A DNA stretch of 64,000 bases from an uncultured Prevotella sp. (GTDB lineage: Bacteria; Bacteroidota; Bacteroidia; Bacteroidales; Bacteroidaceae): assembly GCA_934254985.1 (NCBI GenBank), contig CAKQMS010000011.1, positions 1 to 64,000 of the forward strand. Direction: 5' to 3'. The notes beneath the pieces were generated by a model. It saw only the letters and a list, made by a program, of their open reading frames with translations, searched no databases and was not told the origin of the DNA. Below are positions 33,808 to 40,310 of the stretch, one piece after another. Within the stretch, counting starts at the first letter, position 1, and every line of letters begins with the position of its first letter. Position numbers and translations under genes: made by a program.

Positions 33808-35082
33808 TTATTCAATCTCTTGAATAATTCGTTGTTTCCTAAAATTAATCTGATCGCATAAGTTTTGCAAACAAGCATCGCTCTCTATATCGAGATTAAT
33901 ATAGTTTTCCAACTTCGGCATGAAAGCATTGCGACTACCAACAATCCCAAATGATTTCTCAATATCAGGAAACGAGGGAGCATGTAAGATTCCGCATTTG
34001 ACAAATGCCGCCATCACAATAGCAGCTTGCTCGTTTACCTTATCTTTCATCATGTCTTTCATATATTCAAACCATGCTTGACGTTGGCTTCCTATTCCTA
34101 TAATATAGCTTAGAACAGGATTAGGATTATTGCGATTCTTTCTCGGTCTGCCACATTTCTTTTTCACTCTGGGTTTTGCCTTCGATGCCTCGGTGCCAAG
34201 ATATCCACATAGCGCCATACACGACAACACCTTCATCAAGAGATGATTATCGAGATGCAAATAGAAAAGTCGTACTGCAAAGGTTGCTCTATTTTTATAC
34301 ATTTCGAATGGCAACCTTTTTGCCGCTTGCTCTACCTCGCTAAGCACATAGTTGGTAGCCTCGGAGCGGTGGTTGTCGCGTATATCGCGCTTCATATCTT
34401 TTACCAAAGCTTCATAGGCTCTTTTCAGGGTTACGGTATCGTGGTTAAATGGAATATATTTTCGCACCAACGCCCTCACCTCTTCTACCGGGTGTTTGTC
34501 CAGCATCTCATATATCTTATGTCTGTCATCGTTAGTCTCTTTCGAGAAACTAAATACCATAAGATTGTTATACTCTTCCAACAAAGGGATGATGTCGGCA
34601 GCATTGTTGATACCTAATTCAAGAAACGATACAAGCGAGTCGACAGTATCATTTAACTTCGACAACTTCTCACTCGAAAAAGTAATGGAGACAGGATAAT
34701 TCCAGTTGTTGAATTTTTCGTTTATAGACTCTTTTGTAGGAGGCTCGCCATAATTATTAATTTTTACCAGCATGGCATTGCCATCCTCGGAAAATCCAAC
34801 CACCTTGCCGTTCATGCAGTTTCGATCCCTTTGAACTAACTTTTCAAAGACACAGTAATCGTCGTTGTCTTTTTTTCTAACATAACCTATCCGCTTACCA
34901 TTAAAAATTGCCTTCACAGCCTTTTGGTCATACTGATTGTCGGGTTCCATCTTTAGTAGCACAGCCCTGCCATTGGCTTCGCTCATAAAGCTGCTTAGAG
35001 TATTTTTCACATAGTGTTTCATTCCCACCACAGATATTGTCAAATCACTTGAGCAGGTAGGAATAGGGGTTAATTCTGTCAT
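33808..35082 (-). CDS. HIRAN-domain protein with AT-hook-like motif
   Basis: The 424-residue protein has an N-terminal HIRAN domain (about 13-110): SVVGMKHYV, then VLLKMEPDNQYDQKAVKAI and KRIGYVRKKD, the family's core. HIRAN domains bind DNA ends or stalled forks. The middle is helical, and residues about 307-317 carry a basic GRPRK motif like an AT-hook (KKKCGRPRKNR). The last 90 residues are helical. It is the third gene of the leftward restriction operon, 10 nt after the methyltransferase. I infer a DNA-binding helper of the system; no nuclease or ATPase motif is seen. Confidence 0.78.
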   Translation of the reverse strand: MTELTPIPTCSSDLTISVVGMKHYVKNTLSSFMSEANGRAVLLKMEPDNQYDQKAVKAIFNGKRIGYVRKKDNDDYCVFEKLVQRDRNCMNGKVVGFSEDGNAMLVKINNYGEPPTKESINEKFNNWNYPVSITFSSEKLSKLNDTVDSLVSFLELGINNAADIIPLLEEYNNLMVFSFSKETNDDRHKIYEMLDKHPVEEVRALVRKYIPFNHDTVTLKRAYEALVKDMKRDIRDNHRSEATNYVLSEVEQAAKRLPFEMYKNRATFAVRLFYLHLDNHLLMKVLSCMALCGYLGTEASKAKPRVKKKCGRPRKNRNNPNPVLSYIIGIGSQRQAWFEYMKDMMKDKVNEQAAIVMAAFVKCGILHAPSFPDIEKSFGIVGSRNAFMPKLENYINLDIESDACLQNLCDQINFRKQRIIQEIE

Positions 35083-35092
35083 TATTTTATTA

Positions 35093-36499
35093 TTAAATTA
35101 TTTTTATGTTATCCTTATCATTATTATTTGTTACTATATCGTCGAAAAGATTAAGCTGACGCAAATTCGACTGCACCTCTGAGGTTTGAGTGGCTTTGTT
35201 TTTCTTTACCACAAGGCTCTGCTGCTTGAGCATAATCTCTCTTACTGCTTCCGAGCAATCGCAGGCAGCAGCAGGCATCACAGTCTCGATATCATTAAAC
35301 AGCCGAATTAGCGAGCGACCAACTGCCCAAGCAAGGTTCACAGGCACAGCATTGCCAATTTGCTTGTATTTGTCGCTCATGGTGCCCATAAATTGCCATT
35401 CATCAGGGAACGTCTGAATGCGAGCATACTCACGTACCGACAAAGGGCGAGTTTCTACAGGATGGCAACGCTCCGTTTGCTTCTGACATGGCGAGCAGGT
35501 CAACGTGAGCGATGGTTCACTCATCGACAAACGACGAGCCATACCGGTTTTGCCACCACCAAGAAGCCAGCTACCACCCATATATTCGCGAGCCACTTCT
35601 TCGGGCAGATTACGCCAATCGCCACCCTGTGGCACCAGTTCCATAACCCTTTTCTTCTTTTCAGGATATGCAGCACCTTCTGACTGTGGCACCTCGCTAT
35701 CATAGATTACTCCAGGGAAAAAAGCATCGTGCAAAGTAAGAATGCGCTCATAGGGCGAAGGCCAACGAAACTCCACATGCTGAGCAATATCGTTGCGAAT
35801 GGCTATCAATATCAGTCGCTCGCGCTTTTGTGGCACCTGATACATGATGGCTTTCAGCACATGTGGCTCAACCAAGGTATAGCCCAATTCGGCAATTGTA
35901 TTTTTTATTGTTTCTATGGTGCGACCATCATCATGCGAGGCAAGTCCTTTCACGTTTTCGCCCATAAACACCTTGGGCTGAATCTCTTTCACCGCTCTTG
36001 CCAATTCAAAAAACAAAGTGCCTCGAGTGTCGCTAAAACCGCCCTGCTTGCCAGCATACGAGAATGCCTGACAAGGGAATCCTCCTGAAAGGAAGTCAAC
36101 CTTTCCTCTAAGCGGAGTGAAATCAATATGGCGCACGTCGCCCTCTACAACATTCCAGTCAGGTCTGTTCTTTCGCAGAGTGTTGCATGCTGAGGTATCA
36201 AATTCATTGAGCAGCACATGGTGGAAACCTGCCTTAGCCATACCAAGAGCCAAACCGCCTGCACCAGCAAATAATTCCACAGAATTAAACTGTCGCACAG
36301 GAGCAACTTCAAACTCTTCGCTCCAGCGGTTTTCAACCATAGCCTTAGCTTCCGGGATGTCGAGCAAGTCGCACATCTCGAAACCTCTCACGCCATCGCT
36401 ATCCACACACGAAGGGTAGACACCACGGCGAGCCCATGAAGCCGTTACAGCAGCACTCGTTCCGGTGAGTGCAGCAAGATTATTTATGGAAATAAACAT
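35093..36499 (-). CDS. DNA (cytosine-5) methyltransferase of a type II restriction-modification system
   Basis: The 468-residue enzyme has motifs I (SVELFAGAGGLALGMAKAG), IV (GGFPCQAFSYAG, catalytic Cys), VI (MGENVKGL), VIII (QKRERLILIA), and X (QIGNAVPVNLAWAVG). Ahead of motif I is a 65-residue extension (ISINNLAALTGTSAAVTASW) that looks like a helix-turn-helix and could repress the operon's own promoter, as in M.SsoII-type enzymes. The partner endonuclease lies 7 nt upstream and resembles Eco47II/Sau96I, so GGNCC-type sites are a likely target. Length is above the usual 330-400 because of both termini. Confidence 0.93.
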   Translation of the reverse strand: MFISINNLAALTGTSAAVTASWARRGVYPSCVDSDGVRGFEMCDLLDIPEAKAMVENRWSEEFEVAPVRQFNSVELFAGAGGLALGMAKAGFHHVLLNEFDTSACNTLRKNRPDWNVVEGDVRHIDFTPLRGKVDFLSGGFPCQAFSYAGKQGGFSDTRGTLFFELARAVKEIQPKVFMGENVKGLASHDDGRTIETIKNTIAELGYTLVEPHVLKAIMYQVPQKRERLILIAIRNDIAQHVEFRWPSPYERILTLHDAFFPGVIYDSEVPQSEGAAYPEKKKRVMELVPQGGDWRNLPEEVAREYMGGSWLLGGGKTGMARRLSMSEPSLTLTCSPCQKQTERCHPVETRPLSVREYARIQTFPDEWQFMGTMSDKYKQIGNAVPVNLAWAVGRSLIRLFNDIETVMPAAACDCSEAVREIMLKQQSLVVKKNKATQTSEVQSNLRQLNLFDDIVTNNNDKDNIKII

Positions 36500-36506
36500 C
36501 GTTTTA

Positions 36507-37217
36507 TTACAATCCTCCCTTTTCCTGAATTTCTTCAGCTAATTCTTTTACCTTATCTAATATCAGCTTGCTACCATCAATCTTGTCTTCTTCTACCACT
36601 TCGCCAAATACCTTAGACAAACGATAATAGAAGTTACGGTCGCCTGTGAGATGCTCCCAAAAATCCACTCCTGCATAAACAGGATAAGTAGAAGCTATAA
36701 TCTTATAGTTAGATGACAGGTTGTCGCCATAGAGCACACCTACTATCAAATCGTCAAAATTCAGTTTCAGATGATCGATGCGTGCCTTGCCCATCAATTT
36801 TCTGAAATGCCCGAGAATGGTAGTTACATCGTCATTATTAATAGTCTGAGGACCCGCCTTGCATTGGCAATACTTCCTTCTGCCATCCAGAGCATCCACA
36901 AACTCTATATCAATACCATCAATGCCCGAAGCACCGCCCGTAATTTGGCTAAGCTCAGAGATGAATATCTGAGTTTGCATGCCAAACGTAGTGTTAAGGC
37001 TGGTACCAAGAACACGAGGATACACCAAAGCCTTGGCCAACGACTCAGGCGTGGTGTCACCACACAGAAACGCAGCAAGATAGTTTATCAGAAAGGGATT
37101 CACATTGAAGTTTTTCAACTCCAACTTCTTCAAGTTGTTGATATGATTCGGTATTATAGCCGTACGGAAGAAGTTCTTTCCGCTCTCCAATATCGCCAGT
37201 TTCTGATTTTCGTCCAT
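36507..37217 (-). CDS. Type II restriction endonuclease, Eco47II/Sau96I-like
   Basis: The 236-residue protein fits the Eco47II family (GGNCC cutters): NFNVNPFLINYLAAFL, the stretch VLGTSLNTTFGMQTQIF, and the likely active-site run SGIDGIDIEFVDALDGRRKY followed by QCKAGPQTINNDD, which gives a D-x(n)-Q/E-x-K arrangement (EFVD ... QCKAG). Enzymes of the family cut G/GNCC. Start 37217 (MDENQKLAI) is chosen over 37256 because it lies at conserved sequence after a canonical promoter. It is the first gene of the operon, before the methyltransferase, an order in which expression timing must be controlled by another means. Confidence 0.82.
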   Translation of the reverse strand: MDENQKLAILESGKNFFRTAIIPNHINNLKKLELKNFNVNPFLINYLAAFLCGDTTPESLAKALVYPRVLGTSLNTTFGMQTQIFISELSQITGGASGIDGIDIEFVDALDGRRKYCQCKAGPQTINNDDVTTILGHFRKLMGKARIDHLKLNFDDLIVGVLYGDNLSSNYKIIASTYPVYAGVDFWEHLTGDRNFYYRLSKVFGEVVEEDKIDGSKLILDKVKELAEEIQEKGGL

Positions 37218-37289
37218 GACTACTATTCTTATTAAATTAATATATGTATGCTTCACATCATTATATTATCATGTGCAGCTTATCTTATG

Positions 37290-37320
37290 CAAAGATAATA
37301 TTTTTTTATGAAAATTCAAA
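37290..37320 (-). promoter_or_regulatory. Canonical promoter of the restriction-modification operon
   Basis: On the minus strand TTTG (37317-37320), 19 bp, then TATCTTTG (37290-37297). Transcription should begin near 37283, giving a leader of about 65 nt before ATG 37217. Confidence 0.85.
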
Positions 37321-37454
37321 TACCATCATATTGAAAAAATTAAGAGTTTAGATTTTTTATCTTTGAACATACTAAAAGTAGATTTACCAAAAGAGCAAAG
37401 AGTAAAGGGATAGACTATAGAAAAAACACAATAGCAGGCAAAATTACGCAAAAA

Positions 37455-37578
37455 GTCAACTTTCTTAGGAAAAGCGTCAACGACATCAGGAATACTCGTC
37501 AACGAACTTTGGAGTGAAAGTCAACTAAATCAGTACGGAATCTGAAATGTTAAAATCAAGAGATAAAAGAGAGTCAAC
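37455..37578. repeat. Iteron-like GTCAAC repeats
   Basis: GTCAAC occurs at 37455, 37476, 37498, 37520 and 37573. The first four are 21, 22 and 22 bp apart, close to two helical turns. The units share more than the hexamer: GTCAAC followed after four or more bases by a T-C-A-G-G-A-A-like block, clearest in units 1, 2 and 5. No gene lies here. Confidence 0.8.
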
Positions 37579-37612
37579 CTTATTCAGGAAAAGACAAGGA
37601 AAAGACAGAAAG

Positions 37613-37802
37613 TTAAAAACTTAAGAATTAAGAATAAAGAATAAGCAACTTTCTAAAGTTGCTTATGTATTTTTACATTATATATTATATATAATATTAT
37701 TATATATAATATATAATGTAATGTTATATTACTTTTATCTTTTTCTCTTTTTCATCAGAGATAACTATCCTTATTCTTTATTCTTAATTCTTAAGTTTTT
37801 AA
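37613..37802. repeat. Nested AT-rich palindromes with 33-bp perfect outer arms
   Basis: Outer arms 37613-37645 and 37770-37802 are perfect 33-bp inverted repeats. Inside lie two more near-perfect hairpins: 37641-37652 with 37655-37666 (12 bp, 2-nt loop) and 37673-37696 with 37698-37721 (24 bp, 1-nt loop). The outer arms contain AAGAATTAAGAAT-type repeats. No open frame lies inside. It could be a MITE, a cruciform-forming site or a structured RNA; flanking target duplications are not evident. Confidence 0.9.
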
Positions 37803-37862
37803 TTTTTGAGTTTGTGCATCAACATGGAAGTCTAAGTAATTGCAATTCCGAGTAGACATAGT

Positions 37863-38042
37863 TCACCTCTCTATCCCATAAAACTCCATCAGATATTTCA
37901 CCACCCTTGGAGGTAGCTTTCTCTGCGAAGCTTGATAGCCTGCAGCGATTAATTGGTTGTGGTTAGCGTGTAGCCATCGGCGCAACGTGCGCTCGCTGAC
38001 TCCTGCCAGCTGCGCCAGCTCTTTGCGGGTCATGGATTTCAT
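37863..38042 (-). CDS. DUF4248-type small HTH protein
   Basis: A 59-codon frame on the minus strand encodes MKSMTRKELAQLAGVSERTL followed by RRWLHANHNQLIAAGY and ending KLPPRVVKYLMEFYGIER. This is a helix-turn-helix and the pattern of DUF4248, a small family that sits next to HU-like genes in Bacteroidales islands. It probably binds DNA, and may regulate the island or recognise its repeats. Start could also be the inner ATG at 38033. The gene is in its expected place, divergent from the HU-like gene, and looks intact. Confidence 0.8.
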   Translation of the reverse strand: MKSMTRKELAQLAGVSERTLRRWLHANHNQLIAAGYQASQRKLPPRVVKYLMEFYGIER

Positions 38043-38122
38043 AGTGTTTAATGTTTGATGTGTAATGTGTAGTGAATAAATTATCCTACGGATTTTAAAC
38101 GGATGGAACGGACTAAGGAGAT

Positions 38123-38270
38123 ACGGAGGCTAATCGCACGGAATGTAAACGGAAGGCTGGCGCCAATGAAATCTGCGCGATAACATTCAAGCGAAAACTC
38201 AGGGCGTCAGCCTCCGTCTTTGTTCCGTGCGTGTAGCCTCCGTCTATGTTCCGTGCGTGTAGCCTCCGTT
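38123..38270. repeat. Direct and inverted repeats in the DUF4248 leader
   Basis: A 26-bp unit occurs twice in tandem (38209-38234, 38235-38260; one mismatch), and a third partial copy follows to 38270. Its core TTCCGTGCG plus TAGCCTCCGT is present in inverted form at 38123-38143 with two mismatches. The arms can form a hairpin in the leftward transcript. Confidence 0.8.
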
Positions 38271-38355
38271 GCATAATGATCCGAAAAATCCGTTTTAGTT
38301 CCGTATGATAATTTCTTTCCGAATATGGTCTGATGTTTCTCTCATTATTCTACTG

Positions 38356-38363
38356 CAAAGATA
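38356..38363 (-). promoter_or_regulatory. -7 box of the DUF4248 gene
   Basis: TATCTTTG on the minus strand. It predicts a leader of about 310 nt carrying the repeats at 38123-38270. No ideal upstream TTTG. Confidence 0.5.
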
Positions 38364-38458
38364 CGAAATATTCAGCAGAATATGATGCTGCTATCCTCGA
38401 CAAGCAGCCAAATGCAGCAAACAAACTGTTAAAATAACACCCCTAAAAGTTAAAACTC

Positions 38459-38492
38459 GGACATAAGCGGACACAAGCGGACATAAGCGGAC
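38459..38492. repeat. 10-bp tandem repeats between divergent promoters
   Basis: Units GGACATAAGC, GGACACAAGC, GGACATAAGC and the start of a fourth (GGACAACGAG) follow in register every 10 bp, 20-55 bp upstream of the HU-gene -7 box. Helical phasing suggests a protein binding along one face. Confidence 0.8.
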
Positions 38493-38512
38493 AACGAGTT
38501 ATGCGAATGTAG

Positions 38513-38520
38513 TACCTTTG
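38513..38520 (+). promoter_or_regulatory. -7 box of the HU-like gene
   Basis: TACCTTTG lies just downstream of the 10-bp repeats; the TTTG element is not at the usual place, consistent with activator dependence. Confidence 0.6.
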
Positions 38521-38526
38521 CCTACG

Positions 38527-38795
38527 TAATCCAACGAGCCGTAAGCAATCGTTAATCCCCACAGCGGATAGCTCAGCGACGACAGCACACAAGAGCTCCA
38601 TGATGCCGATAAGGCGCACGAGCTCACGAGACTACTCGAAAGGCGCCACGAGAACGCTCGAAATGCTGAATGCGGATAGTCGCACAAAACATGACGATTA
38701 GCCAACGAAAGTCGGTATCTGCGGAAAAATTTACCTTTTTACTCTTTTACTTTTTTAATTTTTAAATGTTTAACCAATAAAATTTATTTACAACT
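38527..38795 (+). other. Long untranslated leader of the HU-like gene
   Basis: About 270 nt between the predicted transcript start and ATG 38796 have no convincing plus-strand reading frame. The sequence is GC-richer than its surroundings and has several short self-complementary stretches (for example GAGCTC at two places and GCGGATA twice). It could be a regulatory or small RNA; no known motif is recognised. Confidence 0.4.
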
Positions 38796-39290
38796 ATGAT
38801 TCATTATTCAGTCTACATGATGCAAAACCCTATCCACCCAGAGAAGGGCAGTCTCGCTTACGCAACTCCACAGGTTCGCGAAAAGCTTTCGACCTCGAAA
38901 TTCATCTCGCACGTGGCGAGCCACAACACAGTATTCTCGAAGGGCACCATCAAGGGCGTTTTGGCTGACATCGCAAGCTGTCTCCGCGAGCAACTCCTAA
39001 ATGGAAACAAAGTTCAGCTTGAGGGCTTGGGTACCTTCGGTATCACCCTCAACAGCCAGGGTGCCGAGTCGTTGAAGGCGTTCACCGCCGACAATATCAA
39101 GAAGATCAACATCGTCTACACTCCCGACGCTGAGCTCGAAAACCTCATCGACGATGCTGCATTCGACCTCGTAGCGAGCCGTGCTGCTCAGGCTGCGACT
39201 CTCAAGGCGGAGAAGGCTGGCGAGGGCACCGTTGACCTCGATGCTGCGAAGAAGAAGGTCACTCAGACCACCGACGACCCACAGGGGTAG
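38796..39290 (+). CDS. HU/IHF-like DNA-binding protein of Bacteroidales islands (HU-HIG type)
   Basis: The 164-residue protein starts with an HU-like fold: IHYSVYMMQNPIHPEKGSLA, then STVFSKG-like helix region and LREQLLNGNKVQLEGLGTF, the HU core 'G-x-x-V-x-L-x-G-x-G-x-F', followed by FTADNIKKINIVYTPD. A C-terminal tail of about 50 residues is Ala/Lys rich. Unlike nucleoid HU it lacks the long DNA-wrapping arms and is longer; the family sits beside DUF4248 and smalltalk genes. It may organise island DNA or bind the adjacent repeats. Confidence 0.85.
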   Translation: MIHYSVYMMQNPIHPEKGSLAYATPQVREKLSTSKFISHVASHNTVFSKGTIKGVLADIASCLREQLLNGNKVQLEGLGTFGITLNSQGAESLKAFTADNIKKINIVYTPDAELENLIDDAAFDLVASRAAQAATLKAEKAGEGTVDLDAAKKKVTQTTDDPQG

Positions 39291-39345
39291 CCGAGGGTGA
39301 CCACGAATAACTCGTGATTTGAAGAACACGAGATTTGGGGTTTAA

Positions 39346-39630
39346 ACGAACACGAATCAAGCGAATCAACCGAATATAGATAAAGCACAAGCTAAAGAGC
39401 CCACAGGGCTCAAGATTCGTGTTATTCGCACGATTCGTGTTCGTAAAAACCTCAAGCAGTTCGTGTTAAAACGAACACGAATCAAGCGAATCAACCGAAT
39501 ATAGATAAGCGCTCAAGCAAAAGAGCCGTAGGCTCAAGATTCGTGTAATTCGCACGATTACTTCCCGTTGGTCAGTGGGTCTACGACAAATCTCGTGTTC
39601 GTAAAACCACAAGCAGTTCGTGGTTACAAA
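39346..39630 (+). repeat. Two tandem copies of a foldback element after the HU-like gene
   Basis: Copy 1 (39346-39470) and copy 2 (39471-39630) begin with the same 40 bp. Each starts with ACGAACACGAATC; in copy 1 the exact complement lies at 39432-39444, so the whole copy can fold. An inner hairpin GAGCCC/GGGCTC in copy 1 becomes GAGCC/GGCTC in copy 2 with the stem kept. Copy 2 has about 33 bp inserted. The run CGAATCAA recurs within each copy. Confidence 0.8.
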
Positions 39631-39667
39631 AATTAACTTGTTATCAACTTTTAATTCGTTTACAACT

Positions 39668-39769
39668 ATGACTCCCGAACAGAAACATTCAGTAATTCAG
39701 GCGATATTGACCTTCATTTCGTCAATCTTGTGCGCCATCACAGCAAGCTCATGCATATCGCACCTATAA
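39668..39769 (+). CDS. Smalltalk-type small membrane peptide
   Basis: A 33-codon frame encodes MTPEQKHSVIQAILTFISSI and ends LCAITASSCISHL, a charged N-terminus followed by one hydrophobic segment. This fits the smalltalk protein family, peptides of about 30 residues found after HU-like genes in Bacteroidales islands (for example ending ATSLGVxSC). Function is unknown; small membrane-active or toxin-like roles are possible. A terminator follows at 39775. Position and pattern support it, though length limits certainty. Confidence 0.72.
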   Translation: MTPEQKHSVIQAILTFISSILCAITASSCISHL

Positions 39770-39774
39770 ACAGA

Positions 39775-39811
39775 AACAGCCTCACGCCCAAATATCGGGA
39801 GTGAGGCTGTT
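39775..39811. terminator. Bidirectional terminator at the right border of the island
   Basis: An 11-bp perfect stem (39775-39785 with 39801-39811) lies between the smalltalk-type gene and the convergent cdd gene; the T-rich stretch to the right (about 39817-39828) favours the rightward direction. Confidence 0.75.
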
Positions 39812-39830
39812 AGGCTTCTTGTTTTTGTGT

Positions 39831-40310
39831 CTATCTCATACATGCTTCTACGAAGCAGAGGGGAAGGAGGTCTTTCACGCTGTCTACCATGTAGACACCC
39901 TTGGTGCCATAGAGCAGAATGCGGATGGGCTGCTTGTAGCGATCTTCGATTTCGAGTATCACCTGACGACAGGCGCCACATGGCGACACAGGAACCTCGA
40001 GGAGTCCATTCTCGTTGCGAGCAGCTATGGCGAGTGTTGCCACAGGCTGGTCGGGCTGATTGGCTTGGGCAGCAAAGATTGCTGTACGCTCGGCACAAAG
40101 ACCTGAAGGATAGGCGGCATTCTCTTGGTTGGCACCCATCACGATATCGCCATTTGCCAGTCGCAAGGCTGCGCCTACATAGAATTTGCTATACGGAGCA
40201 TACGAATTGTTGGTGGCAGCGATAGCTTTTTCCACCAGTTCGCGGTCATCAGTTTGGAGTTCGTCCATTTGAGCGAAACCAATCTTAATGTGTAGATCTA
40301 TTTCTTTCAT
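39831..40310 (-). CDS. cdd: Cytidine deaminase
   Basis: The 159-residue protein has the zinc-site motifs of cytidine deaminases: LCAERTAIFA (Cys-Ala-Glu) and PCGACRQVILE (paired Cys), plus the NNSYAPYSKFYVGAALR segment that binds ribose. It converts cytidine and deoxycytidine to uridine forms in pyrimidine salvage. It is the homotetrameric size class. Its start overlaps the 3' end of the beta-helix lipoprotein gene by 26 nt, making it the last gene of a four-gene leftward operon. Confidence 0.95.
   Translation of the reverse strand: MKEIDLHIKIGFAQMDELQTDDRELVEKAIAATNNSYAPYSKFYVGAALRLANGDIVMGANQENAAYPSGLCAERTAIFAAQANQPDQPVATLAIAARNENGLLEVPVSPCGACRQVILEIEDRYKQPIRILLYGTKGVYMVDSVKDLLPLCFVEACMR

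Noticed and set aside
38200..38275. Direct repeats that look like a mini CRISPR array
   Set aside because: The 26-bp units are contiguous without spacers, and no cas genes are nearby.
39500..39831. Integration (att) site at the right island border
   Set aside because: No tRNA gene and no matching direct repeat could be found at the left border near 27,326-27,390.
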